From NCBI GenBank assembly GCA_030523275.1, contig JAUNIX010000011.1, forward strand, positions 1-64,000: a stretch of 64,000 nucleotides of DNA. Reading direction: 5' to 3'. Below, in pieces: positions 25,188-35,189 of this stretch. The DNA comes from Lachnospiraceae bacterium. GTDB taxonomy: Bacteria; Bacillota; Clostridia; Lachnospirales; Lachnospiraceae. Each line of letters starts with the position of its first letter. Within the stretch, counting starts at the first letter, position 1. The notes under the pieces were generated by a model. It saw only the letters and a program-made list of their open reading frames with translations, did not search any database and was not told the DNA's origin. The translations under genes and the position numbers were made by a program.

Positions 25188-25862
25188 ATGCATATTTTAA
25201 TTGCAGAAGATGAACAAGATTTAAATCGAATCTTAAAACGTAAATTAGAAGAAGAACATTATGTGGTGGATTCGTGTTTTGATGGAAAAAGTGCATTAGA
25301 ATATTTATTATTGGCGGAATATGATGGTGCAATCTTAGATATTATGTTACCAGAGATGAATGGATTTGATATATTAAAGGAAATTCGAAAAAATGGTGTG
25401 CAGACACCGGTAATGTTTTTGACGGCACTGTCTGATACAAAAGATATTGTACGTGGATTGGATGAAGGGGCAGATGATTACATGGTAAAACCATTTGAAT
25501 TTTCGGAATTGTTAGCCCGACTTCGAGTACTTCTTAGAAAACATAATACAATAAATGAAAATATTTATCGTTGCGGTGATCTTGAAGTAGATGTCAATAA
25601 ACAATTAGTGAAGCGTGGCGGCAAAGTGATTGAAGTATCGCCGAAAGAATTTTCAGTACTATTATATTTAATACGCAACCAGAATATTGTTGTCAGCAGG
25701 CAGCAGATTGAGTCAAACGTGTGGAATATTGATCATGATATTTCGTCCAATGTGGTAGATGTTTATATTCGATTCTTAAGAAGAAAGATTGATGAGGGAT
25801 TTGAAGATAAGATTATACAGACGATACGAGGGGTAGGATACGTATTAAAATGCGAAAAATAA
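25188..25862 (+). CDS. Response regulator (OmpR/PhoB family)
   Basis: This 224-residue regulator has a receiver domain (MHILIAEDEQD, phospho-acceptor Asp51 in ILDIMLPEMNGFD, Lys in VKPFEFSELL) and a winged-helix DNA-binding domain (VVDVYIRFLRRKID). The start at 25188 follows GGTGGTG and fits the promoter position. It overlaps its kinase gene by 13 bases. The overall type resembles CusR/ArlR regulators. No target gene such as an efflux pump lies next to it, so its regulon is unknown. Confidence 0.92.
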   Translation: MHILIAEDEQDLNRILKRKLEEEHYVVDSCFDGKSALEYLLLAEYDGAILDIMLPEMNGFDILKEIRKNGVQTPVMFLTALSDTKDIVRGLDEGADDYMVKPFEFSELLARLRVLLRKHNTINENIYRCGDLEVDVNKQLVKRGGKVIEVSPKEFSVLLYLIRNQNIVVSRQQIESNVWNIDHDISSNVVDVYIRFLRRKIDEGFEDKIIQTIRGVGYVLKCEK

Positions 25863-27220
25863 AAAATAAGATATCGATTGTTCAATATGTAGTATTATTT
25901 TTTTCCGTCACATTTCTCTTAGTTATGATTTTTCTGTTGGTCTTTATTCAAGTTATGACAAGAAAGGCAGAATGGGAGACGGTAAAAAATGATCTAAGAA
26001 CTCAGATTGTGAAATCTTCAAAATACATTGAAGAGTCTGATGGTAAAATACAATTTTCAGAGCATTTTGAAAATGATAATAAAGAGTATTTTTTTATTAT
26101 ATTAGATAAAGATGGTAATTATCTATGTGGACAATATCCTTCTGGATATGATATAAGCAGAAATTTAACGTTTCAAGATATGGATTGTGTCCGAATGGAT
26201 GGTAAAAGTTTTTATGTTATGGATAGAAAGACGATTCTTTCTGTACGTGGTGTTGGTACAAAGGGAGAATATATTATACGTGGTATCATCAAAAAAGAGG
26301 ATGTTCCAATGATTTTTCGAACCATCCAACGTTTTTCTTATGGATTGATTCTGGTTACGGTTGTAGGTTTGACAGGTTGTATCTATATTTTACATCGCAG
26401 ACTTTCCAAACCGTTAATTCAAATGTGTGAAGCAGCCGATCAGATTAGTGAGGAGTTGGATTTTTCTGAAAAGATAGAGTACGATGGTTATTTTTATGAA
26501 GTGGATACTCTGCTAAAGGCATATAACCGGTTGCTTACAAGAATGGATATGGTTGTTTCCAGACAGGAACAATTTAACTCTGATATTTCACATGAATTGC
26601 GCACTCCGATTGCGGTAATCCGTGCACAGTGCCAGTTGTCGAAAGAACATGCACAAAAAAAGCAGGATTTGGAACTTTTAGAAGCAATCGAGGTGATTGA
26701 ACGACAATCGGATAAAATGAACCATATGGTACAACAACTGTTAAAATTGTCGCGTTTGGAACAAAACAAGATGAAATTAGAGTTGGAGAAAGTTGATTTG
26801 ATTGCAATTGTGGAATCAGTCTGTGAAGATGAAGATTATCTCTCAGGGGAGCAATATCAATTTATTTATGATTTAAAGCCTTGTGTGTCCTGGGTGGATA
26901 TTAATCTGATTACAGTAGCGATAAGAAATTTAGTTTCAAATGCAGTAAAATATAGTTCACCAAGTTCTGAAATAAGGGTTTCTTGTGGGAAAGAAAAAGA
27001 ATCTATATTTGTGTCAATTCAGGATTTTGGATGTGGAATCGAAAAAGAAGATCAAAAGCGAATTTTTGAATCCTTTTATCGTTCGGAAGAAGCAAGAAAT
27101 TCAGAAGGAATTGGTCTTGGTTTGACGTTAGCAATGAAAATCGCAAAATGTCATGGAGGTACGATTAGAGTCGAAAGCGAAGTGGGAAAAGGGAGTATTT
27201 TTACTCTTGTTTTACCATAA
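25850..27220 (+). CDS. Sensor histidine kinase (ArlS/CusS-like)
   Basis: This 456-residue membrane kinase has transmembrane segments at about residues 12-35 and 161-180 flanking an extracytoplasmic sensor region of about 125 residues. A HAMP domain follows, then the phospho-acceptor His248 in SHELRTPIAV and the ATPase domain (NLVSNAVKYSS, GIGLGLTLAMKI). It partners the overlapping response regulator. The signal is not deducible from the sensor region. A strong hairpin ends the operon and faces the convergent HAD gene. Confidence 0.92.
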   Translation: MRKIKNKISIVQYVVLFFSVTFLLVMIFLLVFIQVMTRKAEWETVKNDLRTQIVKSSKYIEESDGKIQFSEHFENDNKEYFFIILDKDGNYLCGQYPSGYDISRNLTFQDMDCVRMDGKSFYVMDRKTILSVRGVGTKGEYIIRGIIKKEDVPMIFRTIQRFSYGLILVTVVGLTGCIYILHRRLSKPLIQMCEAADQISEELDFSEKIEYDGYFYEVDTLLKAYNRLLTRMDMVVSRQEQFNSDISHELRTPIAVIRAQCQLSKEHAQKKQDLELLEAIEVIERQSDKMNHMVQQLLKLSRLEQNKMKLELEKVDLIAIVESVCEDEDYLSGEQYQFIYDLKPCVSWVDINLITVAIRNLVSNAVKYSSPSSEIRVSCGKEKESIFVSIQDFGCGIEKEDQKRIFESFYRSEEARNSEGIGLGLTLAMKIAKCHGGTIRVESEVGKGSIFTLVLP

Positions 27221-27231
27221 AAAGAGAAATA

Positions 27232-27276
27232 AAAACTGTAGACAACGGATTTTAAAATTGTTGTCTACAGTTTTTT
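27232..27276. terminator. Bidirectional terminator between kinase and HAD genes
   Basis: A perfect 15-bp stem (AAAACTGTAGACAAC with GTTGTCTACAGTTTT) has a 13-base loop and A/T runs on both sides. It serves the convergent genes on each side. Confidence 0.9.
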
Positions 27277-27301
27277 ATCATATGTATAAATTTGAACCTT
27301 T

Positions 27302-28108
27302 TTATAAGAATTTTTTAAGTGCATGAGCAATTCCGTCATTATCGTTAGATAATGTAACGTAATCAGCAGCTTTCTTTAATTCATCACGACCATTTTCCAT
27401 GCAAACGCCAAGTCCTGCAAACTGAAGCATGGACATATCGTTCATACCGTCGCCAAATGCGATTAAATCAGAATGTTCCATACCGAGATGTTTTAATAAA
27501 TGGAATAAACTATGTCCTTTGTCAATTCCTTTTGGTGTAATTTCTAGGAAATAAGGGGCAGATGTAAAACATTCACAGTAATCCTCGAGTACTGGTTTAA
27601 TGTAGTTTTGTATTCTTACCAGGTGATGCTCGTCCTCTAACATGATAAATTTAGGAACATCAAAAGTTTTGATTGTGTCTTCATAATTATCTGGTTGAAC
27701 GGTCGTCATATCATTGATTTTTGCTTCAATATCTGCGTACATATCATATTTTTCCAGACAAAGAAGATTTTCCTCTTTATAAGTTACTAGATTTGCATAA
27801 AAAATTCTTGCCAGAGCAACGATTCTTTGAGCCACGTCTGCAGGAATTGTTTTGGAGTAAAGGATTTTACCAGTTGCACATTCGACGATCTGGCCTCCAT
27901 TATATGGAAGAATGTATCCACCGTATTTTTTTAGTTCCAATTCTTTTTCTAGTTTATAGATACCCCTATTAGGACGACCAGAGGCAAGTACTACTTTTAT
28001 TCCCTGTTTTTGTGCCTCCATTAATATTTCTTTTGTCTTTGGGGTAATGATTTTGTCGGAATTTGTCAGTGTTCCATCCAAATCCATTGCAATAATTTTA
28101 TAATTCAT
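27302..28108 (-). CDS. Cof-type HAD phosphatase
   Basis: This 268-residue haloacid-dehalogenase hydrolase of the Cof/YidA subfamily has motif I MDLDGTLTNSD, motif II SGRPNRG, and motif III/IV lysine followed by FGDGMNDMSML, with a type IIB cap in between. Members dephosphorylate sugar phosphates, FMN or other small phosphates. Specificity is not visible. It is transcribed alone from a promoter facing uvrC, and converges with the two-component operon. Confidence 0.9.
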   Translation of the reverse strand: MNYKIIAMDLDGTLTNSDKIITPKTKEILMEAQKQGIKVVLASGRPNRGIYKLEKELELKKYGGYILPYNGGQIVECATGKILYSKTIPADVAQRIVALARIFYANLVTYKEENLLCLEKYDMYADIEAKINDMTTVQPDNYEDTIKTFDVPKFIMLEDEHHLVRIQNYIKPVLEDYCECFTSAPYFLEITPKGIDKGHSLFHLLKHLGMEHSDLIAFGDGMNDMSMLQFAGLGVCMENGRDELKKAADYVTLSNDNDGIAHALKKFL

Positions 28109-28188
28109 TTATAAGCTCCTCTCATTTTGGTTCTAGTTTTTCCTATTATAGCATAGATATTTTCTGGTGAAAATGATAGAATGAAAAC

Positions 28189-30051
28189 ATGTTTAATATA
28201 AAAGAAGAATTAAAGAAACTTCCGGATAAACCGGGAGTTTACTTAATGCATGATGAAAAAGATGAAATTATATATGTTGGGAAGGCAATTGTCCTTAAAA
28301 ATCGTGTACGCCAGTATTTTCAGAGCAGCCGTAATTTAAGTCCGAAGATTCAGCAGATGGTTTCTCATGTCCGATATTTTGAGTACATTATTACAGACTC
28401 TGAGTTAGAAGCATTGGTTTTAGAGTGTAATCTGATCAAAGAACATAATCCAAAATATAACACGATGTTAAAGGATGATAAGAGTTATCCCTATATCAAA
28501 GTGACAACGCAGGAAGCATATCCACGAGTCATGTTTGCACGAAGAATGAAACGGGACAAAAATAAATATTTTGGTCCCTATACCAGTGCTGGAGCTGTCA
28601 AAGATACAATCGATCTGTTGCAAAAAATTTATCAGATTCGTACCTGTAAACGAAGTCTGCCACGTGACATTGGAAAAGAGAGACCGTGTCTTTATTATCA
28701 GATGAAGCAGTGTAAAGCTCCATGTCAGGGATATATCTCTAAAGAAGATTATCAGAAATCCATTGAGGATGTCATGAAGTTTTTGAATGGAGATTATAAA
28801 CAAGTTTTACAGTATTTAGAGAGCAAAATGCAAGAATCAGCTGCGGAGTTAGAATTTGAACAGGCAGCGTCCTATCGTGATCTGATAAAAAGTGTTGAGC
28901 ACATTTCGAATAAACAAAAGATTAACAGTGCCGGACGGGAGGACCGTGACATTATTGCTCTAGCGAAAGCACAGACAGAAAGTGTTGTTGCACTGTTTTT
29001 TGTTCGAGATGGCAAATTACTTGGACGGGAACATTTTCATATGAAACATTCTCTGGAAACTTCACGTACAGAGATCATGACAGAATTTGTGAAACAGTTT
29101 TATGCGGGAACGCCGTATTTGCCAAGGGAAATTTTACTGGAATATAAGATTGATGAAAAAGAAATTGTCGAAGAATGGCTTTCTGCGAAAAAAGGTATAA
29201 AAGTAAAAATTTTGGTTCCTCAGCGTGGACAAAAGGCACAACTTGTCGATATGGCACGGAGAAATGCAGTCAATATTTTAAAACTTGATAGTGAGAAAAT
29301 CCGTATGGAAGAGAAACGGACAATTGGTGCGGTTAAAGAAATTGAGCAATTGATCGGAATTTCGGGTTTAAAGCGTATGGAAGCATTTGATATTTCTAAT
29401 ATCAGCGGTTTTCAAACAGTTGCCTCAATGGTTGTATATGAGAACGGAAAACCGAAAAGGAGGGATTACCGTAAATTTAAAATACAATCAGTGTCGGGAC
29501 CGGACGATTATAAAAGTATGGAAGAAGTGCTGACAAGGAGATTTCGTCATGGACAGCAGGAAAAAAAGCAGATGGAAGAAAAAAATTTGGATGTAGCCTT
29601 TGGAAGTTTTACGAAATTTCCGGATCTGCTTTTGATGGATGGTGGAAAAGGTCAGGTGAATGTTGCTCAGAGAGTGTTAGATGAACTTCATTTAGATATC
29701 CCAATTTGTGGTATGGTAAAAGATGATAATCATCGCACAAGAGGGTTATACTATCAAAACGAAGAGATTATTTTTCCACCAAAAAGTGAAGCCTTTCATT
29801 TGATTACGAGAATTCAGGATGAAGCACATCGTTTTGCAATTGAATATCACAGAGAGTTGCGCGGCAAAGCAAGTGTGCATTCTGTTTTAGATGATATTCC
29901 GGGAATAGGACCAAAGAGACGAAAAGTCTTAATGAAACATTTTAAGGATATCAGTAAAATAAAAGAAGCATCGCTGGAAGAATTAGAACAAGTTGAGGGA
30001 ATTCCAAAACGGACAGCAGAAGAAATATACCATTTCTTTCATACGTCATAG
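28189..30051 (+). CDS. uvrC: Excinuclease ABC subunit C
   Basis: UvrC of 620 residues, usual length, makes both incisions around DNA lesions recognised by UvrAB. It has the N-terminal GIY-YIG nuclease ([20 protein letters not shown]), a cysteine-containing stretch [15 protein letters not shown], the UvrB-interacting UVR region ([13 protein letters not shown]), the RNase H-like second nuclease (DGGKGQVN) and C-terminal helix-hairpin-helix motifs ([17 protein letters not shown]). It stands at the head of the conserved Firmicutes block that continues with hprK. Confidence 0.97.
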   Translation: MFNIKEELKKLPDKPGVYLMHDEKDEIIYVGKAIVLKNRVRQYFQSSRNLSPKIQQMVSHVRYFEYIITDSELEALVLECNLIKEHNPKYNTMLKDDKSYPYIKVTTQEAYPRVMFARRMKRDKNKYFGPYTSAGAVKDTIDLLQKIYQIRTCKRSLPRDIGKERPCLYYQMKQCKAPCQGYISKEDYQKSIEDVMKFLNGDYKQVLQYLESKMQESAAELEFEQAASYRDLIKSVEHISNKQKINSAGREDRDIIALAKAQTESVVALFFVRDGKLLGREHFHMKHSLETSRTEIMTEFVKQFYAGTPYLPREILLEYKIDEKEIVEEWLSAKKGIKVKILVPQRGQKAQLVDMARRNAVNILKLDSEKIRMEEKRTIGAVKEIEQLIGISGLKRMEAFDISNISGFQTVASMVVYENGKPKRRDYRKFKIQSVSGPDDYKSMEEVLTRRFRHGQQEKKQMEEKNLDVAFGSFTKFPDLLLMDGGKGQVNVAQRVLDELHLDIPICGMVKDDNHRTRGLYYQNEEIIFPPKSEAFHLITRIQDEAHRFAIEYHRELRGKASVHSVLDDIPGIGPKRRKVLMKHFKDISKIKEASLEELEQVEGIPKRTAEEIYHFFHTS

Positions 30052-30066
30052 AAAATCGACGTTTCC

Positions 30067-30095
30067 CTGACCGCGAATGTATGATACACTATAAT
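30067..30095 (+). promoter_or_regulatory. Promoter of the hprK operon
   Basis: CTGACC and TATAAT (30090-30095) are separated by 17 bases, about 40 bp before hprK. The -35 match is moderate and the -10 is perfect. Confidence 0.55.
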
Positions 30096-30134
30096 AGAAA
30101 GAAAAAGCCTTCAGGCATAAGGAGGAAAGAATGA

Positions 30135-31076
30135 ATGGAACATGGATATGAAGTAGCATTAGAAAAATTGATAGAAAAGATGGAATTAGTAAACTATACA
30201 CCTGATATTGATGTTTCAGGAATATCAATCCATCAGGCCGAAATCAATCGACCGGCATTACAGCTATCAGGATTTTTTGAACGATTTGCCCAGAATCGGG
30301 TACAGATCATCGGCCGGGTAGAAGAATCCTATATACAGATTTTAGAAAAAGATCGGATTCGTATGCTGGATATTTATGAACAGTTCTTTAACTCCAGTAT
30401 TCCATGCGTGGTATTTGCTCGAGGCTTAAAGCCATCCAAGGCTATTCTTTATATTGCTGATAAGTATCATGTGCCAATTTTAGGAACCAATCTTGGAACC
30501 TCCGAATTTATGGCGGAGATTATCCGTTGGTTAAATGAAGAACTTGCACCTAGAATTTCGATACATGGCGTTTTAGTTGACGTATTTGGTGAAGGTGTCC
30601 TGATCATGGGTGAAAGTGGTATTGGTAAAAGTGAGGCAGCATTAGAATTAATTAAGAGGGGGCATCGTTTGGTTTCAGATGATGTCGTGGAAATAAAGCG
30701 AATCAGTAAGGAGACGCTTGTTGGTTCAGCTCCGGAAATCACAAGGCATTTCATTGAACTTCGAGGCATCGGAATTATTGATGTGAAAACTTTATTTGGT
30801 ATTGAAAGTGTTAAGATGACACAAACAATAGATATGGTCATTCAGTTGGATGAATGGGATAAAGGAACGGATTATGATCGTTTAGGGTTGGAAGAGAAAT
30901 ACACAGAATTTCTTGGAAATAAAGTTGTTTCCCACCAAATTCCAATTCGTCCAGGACGAAATCTGGCTATTATCGTAGAATCTGCGGCGATTAACCACAG
31001 ACAAAAGAAAATGGGTTATAATGCGGCGAAAGAATTATATAACCGCGTAACAGGTCAATTTGAAAAAGAAAATTAA
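30135..31076 (+). CDS. hprK: HPr kinase/phosphorylase
   Basis: HprK of 313 residues phosphorylates and dephosphorylates Ser46 of HPr and Crh in response to ATP, fructose-1,6-bisphosphate and phosphate, the central sensor of carbon catabolite repression in Firmicutes. Walker A is GESGIGKS (residues 159-166), and the family signature lies around HFIELRGIGIIDVKTLFG. GGAGG precedes the ATG by nine bases. It heads hprK-glcK-murB-rapZ-whiA-crh. Its likely partner, a Crh-like protein, is encoded at the end of the same block. Confidence 0.96.
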   Translation: MEHGYEVALEKLIEKMELVNYTPDIDVSGISIHQAEINRPALQLSGFFERFAQNRVQIIGRVEESYIQILEKDRIRMLDIYEQFFNSSIPCVVFARGLKPSKAILYIADKYHVPILGTNLGTSEFMAEIIRWLNEELAPRISIHGVLVDVFGEGVLIMGESGIGKSEAALELIKRGHRLVSDDVVEIKRISKETLVGSAPEITRHFIELRGIGIIDVKTLFGIESVKMTQTIDMVIQLDEWDKGTDYDRLGLEEKYTEFLGNKVVSHQIPIRPGRNLAIIVESAAINHRQKKMGYNAAKELYNRVTGQFEKEN

Positions 31077-31089
31077 GGAGGAGTTTTTG

Positions 31090-32025
31090 ATGGAGAAATA
31101 TGTTGTTGGTGTTGATGTTGGTGGAACAACTGTAAAGATGGGAATCTTTACAATTGATGGTGAGCTTCTTTCTAAATGGGAAATTCCGACAAGAACAGAA
31201 GAAAACGGAAAATACATTTTGGGAGATATTGCAGATTCAGTAGAAAATGTATGTAAAGAAAAAGAGATCGCAAAAGATGAAATAAAAGGAATTGGTGTTG
31301 GTGTGCCTGGTCCGGTAAATCGAGACGGTGTTGTAACAGTATGCGTAAATCTTGGCTGGGGATACACAGAAATCGAGAAAGATTTACAGGCATTGACCGG
31401 ATTAAACGTAAAGGCAGGGAATGATGCTAACGTCGCAGCACTTGGTGAAGTATGGCGTGGAGCGGCTCAGGGTGCTCAGGATGCCGTTATGGTAACACTT
31501 GGAACTGGAGTTGGCGGAGGAATTGTCATTGGTGGCAAGATTGTAGCCGGTGCGAAAGGTTTTGCTGGTGAAATTGGTCATCTAGGAGTCAATCCGCATG
31601 AAAAGGAAAGTTGTAACTGTGGTAAAAAAGGCTGTTTAGAGCAGTATGCGTCTGCGACTGGAATTGTTCGTATGACAAAACAATATTTATCAGATGACAG
31701 TATTGAATCTTCTTTGAGACAATTGGAAAATGTGACAGCAAAAGATATTTTTGATGCAGCCAAAGCAGGAGATGAAGCAGCGTCCGTAATGGTTGATAAG
31801 CTTTGTAAGATTTTAGCTTCTGCACTTGGAAAAATTGCTCTGATCGTAGATCCGGAAGTATTTATCATTGGCGGTGGTGTATCAAGAGCAGGAAAGATTT
31901 TAATCGATGGAATTGCAACCGAATTTCCAAATCATGTATTTGGTGCGGCCAAAGAAAATAATTTTGTATTGGCAACACTTGGAAATGATGCAGGAATTTA
32001 TGGCGCAGCAAAATTAGTTGTATAA
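31090..32025 (+). CDS. glcK: ROK-family glucokinase
   Basis: This 311-residue ROK kinase phosphorylates glucose at C6 with ATP. It has the N-terminal phosphate loop GVDVGGTTVKMG, catalytic-base region AGNDANVAALGE, the GTGVGGGIV loop, the sugar-binding EIGHLGVNP and the zinc-binding CNCGKKGCLEQ. Position 31090 is the right start: AGGAGGAG lies upstream, and the longer frame from 31060 overlaps hprK. This gene sits between hprK and murB in many Clostridia. Confidence 0.93.
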   Translation: MEKYVVGVDVGGTTVKMGIFTIDGELLSKWEIPTRTEENGKYILGDIADSVENVCKEKEIAKDEIKGIGVGVPGPVNRDGVVTVCVNLGWGYTEIEKDLQALTGLNVKAGNDANVAALGEVWRGAAQGAQDAVMVTLGTGVGGGIVIGGKIVAGAKGFAGEIGHLGVNPHEKESCNCGKKGCLEQYASATGIVRMTKQYLSDDSIESSLRQLENVTAKDIFDAAKAGDEAASVMVDKLCKILASALGKIALIVDPEVFIIGGGVSRAGKILIDGIATEFPNHVFGAAKENNFVLATLGNDAGIYGAAKLVV

Positions 32026-32061
32026 ATATAAAATAATTAGTAATACAAATATGGAGGCAAA

Positions 32062-32973
32062 ATGGAATCATTTTTAGATAGATTACAGGATATAGTAAGA
32101 GAAGAACAAATTCTACTAAAAGAGCCTATGAAAAAGCACACAACTTTTAAAGTAGGTGGTCCGGCAGACATTTTTGTAAAACCAGAGACAATTGGACAAT
32201 TGCAAAATATTCTTTCTCTTGCAAATCAAGAACAGATGCCGGTGTATATTATCGGAAATGGAAGTAATCTTCTTGTCGGTGATCTTGGTTACCGGGGGAT
32301 GATGATTCAGATTTATAAGAATATGAATCAGATTACGGTAGAAGGAAATAAGATCAAGGCACAGGCTGGAGCTTTGTTGAGTACGATTGCAAAACGTGCT
32401 CTTGAACACGGATTAGGGGGTTTTGAATTTGCCTCCGGTATTCCGGGTACCTTAGGCGGAGCTGTGACGATGAATGCTGGAGCTTATGGTGGTGAGATGA
32501 AACAGGTCATTAAAGAAGCCTTGGTTTTAACCAGAGATGGCGAATTAAAGACATTGGCGGTAGATGATTTAAAACTTGGATATAGAAAAAGTATTATTAT
32601 TGACGAAGATTACATTGTACTAGAGGCTACATTAGAATTTGAGCCTGATCAACCAGAGAATATTCAGAGTAAAATGAATGAATATGCACAGGCAAGAAAG
32701 ACCAAACAGCCTTTGGAATATCCGAGTGCAGGAAGTACTTTTAAACGTCCAGAAGGTTATTTTGCAGGAAAATTGATTGATGATACCGGATTGCGCGGCT
32801 ATACATATGGCGGTGCACAGGTGTCAGAAAAACATTGTGGATTTGTCATTAATAAGGACAATGCGACAGCAGAAGATATCGTTTCCCTGATGCATCAGGT
32901 AAATGAAAAGGTGACGGCCAAATTTGGAGTTTCGTTAGAGCCCGAAGTTAAAATGATAGGAGAGTTTAAATAA
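32062..32973 (+). CDS. murB: UDP-N-acetylenolpyruvoylglucosamine reductase
   Basis: MurB of 303 residues, type II length, reduces UDP-GlcNAc-enolpyruvate to UDP-MurNAc with FAD and NADPH in peptidoglycan synthesis. FAD-binding segments YIIGNGSNLLV and GIPGTLGGAVTMNAGAYG and the catalytic-serine region PSAGSTFKRP are present. It overlaps nothing and is followed after one base by rapZ, an arrangement conserved in Firmicutes. Confidence 0.96.
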   Translation: MESFLDRLQDIVREEQILLKEPMKKHTTFKVGGPADIFVKPETIGQLQNILSLANQEQMPVYIIGNGSNLLVGDLGYRGMMIQIYKNMNQITVEGNKIKAQAGALLSTIAKRALEHGLGGFEFASGIPGTLGGAVTMNAGAYGGEMKQVIKEALVLTRDGELKTLAVDDLKLGYRKSIIIDEDYIVLEATLEFEPDQPENIQSKMNEYAQARKTKQPLEYPSAGSTFKRPEGYFAGKLIDDTGLRGYTYGGAQVSEKHCGFVINKDNATAEDIVSLMHQVNEKVTAKFGVSLEPEVKMIGEFK

Positions 32974-32974
32974 C

Positions 32975-33832
32975 ATGAGATTTGTAATTGTAACTGGAAT
33001 GTCAGGCTCTGGAAAAAGTACAGTATCGAAAATGTTAGAGGATGAGGGATATTTTTGTGTTGATAATCTACCGATTCAGCTTTTAGGTAAATTTGCCGAA
33101 ATTGCACTGGACGATGAGACCGGTGTCAATAATGTTGCGGTTGGCATTGACATTCGAAATGGAGAAACTTTTCAATATCTAGAGGAAGAGTTGGTTAAGA
33201 TCCGTAAAATGGGTGTTATTTATGAAATCCTGTTTTTAGATGCGGATAATGAGACATTGATCAAACGTTATAAGGAAACAAGGAGAGATCATCCCTTATC
33301 CCGTGGCGGAAGAATTGAAGATGGCATTTTAAAAGAACGCAAAATAATTGCGTTCCTTAGAGAAGATGCAACCTATATCATTGATACTAGTCATCTTTTA
33401 ACCAGAGAACTGAGAAAAATAATCGTAAAACGATTTGTGGAAGAAACAGAGGCATATCCATTTAATATTATGATTTTGTCCTTTGGATTCAAATATGGTA
33501 TTCCAACAGATGCAGATCTTGTTTTTGATGTTCGATTCCTTCCAAATCCTTATTATGATCTGTCATTGAGAAATTTGACAGGGAATGATGCCCCAATTCA
33601 GGACTTTGTGATGAAATATAGTCAGTCTCAGGAATTTCTTGATAAATTAGAAGATATGTTGAAATTTCTGATTCCACACTATATAGATGAGGGCAAAATG
33701 GGATTAGTAATCGGCATTGGCTGTACAGGTGGAAAACATCGTTCTGTTACGATTGCCAACAAGATTTATGAGCGGATGCAAAAGGATCTGCCATATAAAG
33801 TTCATTGTGAACATAAAGATATTACAAAATAG
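32975..33832 (+). CDS. rapZ: RapZ/YvcJ-family RNase adapter/nucleotide-binding protein
   Basis: This 285-residue P-loop protein has Walker A GMSGSGKS at the N-terminus and a C-terminal domain ending in GCTGGKHRSVTIANKIYE, typical of RapZ/YvcJ. In E. coli RapZ controls GlcN6P synthase mRNA turnover. In Firmicutes YvcJ binds GTP/ATP and affects competence and cell-wall metabolism. It lies between murB and whiA as in most Firmicutes. Confidence 0.95.
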   Translation: MRFVIVTGMSGSGKSTVSKMLEDEGYFCVDNLPIQLLGKFAEIALDDETGVNNVAVGIDIRNGETFQYLEEELVKIRKMGVIYEILFLDADNETLIKRYKETRRDHPLSRGGRIEDGILKERKIIAFLREDATYIIDTSHLLTRELRKIIVKRFVEETEAYPFNIMILSFGFKYGIPTDADLVFDVRFLPNPYYDLSLRNLTGNDAPIQDFVMKYSQSQEFLDKLEDMLKFLIPHYIDEGKMGLVIGIGCTGGKHRSVTIANKIYERMQKDLPYKVHCEHKDITK

Positions 33833-33844
33833 AAAGGGATTGTT

Positions 33845-34795
33845 ATGTCGTTTTCAGGTGAGGTCAAAGAAGAGTTGTCAAAGAATATGAATATGGCGCG
33901 CCATTGCCGAATTGCCGAGCTTGCAGCACTGATTAGTTTCTGTGGCAATGTCAAAGTAGATGAAGATAATCACTACTTTCTTTATCTTCATACGGAAAAT
34001 ACGCTTGTTGCTAAGCGGTGTTTTACATTATTAAAAGCGACATTTCATGTTCAACCGGTATTGACGATCCGCCAGAACATGACTCTTAAGAAGAACCGAA
34101 ATTATGAAATTGTAGTTGACAATCATAAGGATTGTGTATTAATATTACAAGCAATAAAACTTCTAGATTCTTATGGGAATTTGGAAGAAAAAAATAATAT
34201 GATCAATCATATTATTTTACAAAACACTTGCTGTAAAAGAGCGTTTATTCGAGGAGCATTCTTGGCTTCTGGTTCTATCAGTGACCCAGATAAGAATTAT
34301 CATTTTGAAATTGTATGTCAAGATTTTGATAAAGCGAAACAGCTCATGGGCGTTTTAAACAGCTTTGAATTGGATTCTAAAATTGTACACAGAAAGAAGT
34401 ACTATGTAGTCTACATAAAGGAAGGTTCTCAGATTGTAGATGTCCTGAATATTATGGAGGCTCATGTAGCTCTGATGAAGTTGGAAAATGTCCGAATTCT
34501 TAAGGACATGAGAAATCGTGTCAACAGGCGAGTGAATTGTGAAGCAGCAAATATTCAAAAGACAGTTGTGGCTGCGGTAAGACAGCGTGAAGACATTGAA
34601 TTTTTAATGGAACAGAAGGTTTTAAAGAATCTTCCGCAAAATTTACAAGATATTGCGTATCTGAGACTAGAATATCCAGAAGCATCATTAAAAAAGCTTG
34701 GGGATATGCTAGATCCACCAGTTGGGAAATCAGGTGTAAACCACCGACTGCGAAAGATAAGCAATTTAGCTCAAGATTTACGAGACAGCATGTGA
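33845..34795 (+). CDS. whiA: WhiA family DNA-binding regulator
   Basis: WhiA of 316 residues combines an N-terminal LAGLIDADG-like fold (FSGEVKEELSKN, AFIRGAFLASGSISDP) that has lost nuclease function with a C-terminal helix-turn-helix (YPEASLKKLGDML, GVNHRLRKI). In Firmicutes it affects chromosome segregation and cell division, and in actinomycetes sporulation genes. It follows rapZ by 12 bp. Confidence 0.95.
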   Translation: MSFSGEVKEELSKNMNMARHCRIAELAALISFCGNVKVDEDNHYFLYLHTENTLVAKRCFTLLKATFHVQPVLTIRQNMTLKKNRNYEIVVDNHKDCVLILQAIKLLDSYGNLEEKNNMINHIILQNTCCKRAFIRGAFLASGSISDPDKNYHFEIVCQDFDKAKQLMGVLNSFELDSKIVHRKKYYVVYIKEGSQIVDVLNIMEAHVALMKLENVRILKDMRNRVNRRVNCEAANIQKTVVAAVRQREDIEFLMEQKVLKNLPQNLQDIAYLRLEYPEASLKKLGDMLDPPVGKSGVNHRLRKISNLAQDLRDSM

Positions 34796-34816
34796 TGCAA
34801 AATAGGGAGGAAAAAG

Positions 34817-35071
34817 ATGATATCTAGAAATATGACAATCAAGATTCCATCAGGATTGGAAGCAAGACCTGTTGCATTATTGGTACAGGTTGCCAGTCAG
34901 TATGAAAGTAAGATTCAGGTTGTTGCTGGTGACAAAAAAATTAATGCAAAGAGTATTATGGGCATGATGAGTTTAGGTTTAGCGGAAGGTGAGGATTTGA
35001 CTGTCATTGCCGATGGTGATGATGAGCAAACAGCAATCGATCATATCGAAAGATATTTAAGTACAAAATAG
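34817..35071 (+). CDS. crh: Crh-like HPr paralogue without the PTS histidine
   Basis: This 84-residue HPr-fold protein has Glu15 (SGLEARPVALL) where HPr has the phosphocarrier His15, while Ser46 (NAKSIMGMMSLG), the HprK target, is exactly in place. It therefore cannot carry PTS phosphate but can be serine-phosphorylated, as with Bacillus Crh, a CcpA corepressor. Its location at the end of the hprK block agrees. A true HPr must be encoded elsewhere. Crh is best known from bacilli, so the name is by features and not by proven orthology. Confidence 0.85.
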   Translation: MISRNMTIKIPSGLEARPVALLVQVASQYESKIQVVAGDKKINAKSIMGMMSLGLAEGEDLTVIADGDDEQTAIDHIERYLSTK

Positions 35072-35104
35072 AAAAAATCATACTATGTTTTATGACATGA
35101 CAAT

Positions 35105-35147
35105 GCAGTGAAATATGCTTTTCGCATATTTCCTGCTTGATTTTTTT
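35105..35147 (+). terminator. Terminator of the hprK-crh block
   Basis: A long hairpin (GCAG-GAAATATGC against GCATATTTC-TGC, one mismatch) is followed, after a short spacer, by a run of seven T. Confidence 0.85.
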
Positions 35148-35189
35148 ACAAAAACATTGTAAAATGTAGCTGTTGTAATTAAGTTATAT

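Noticed and set aside
34817-35071. HPr phosphocarrier of the PTS
   Set aside because: The essential His15 is Glu, so it cannot carry PTS phosphate.
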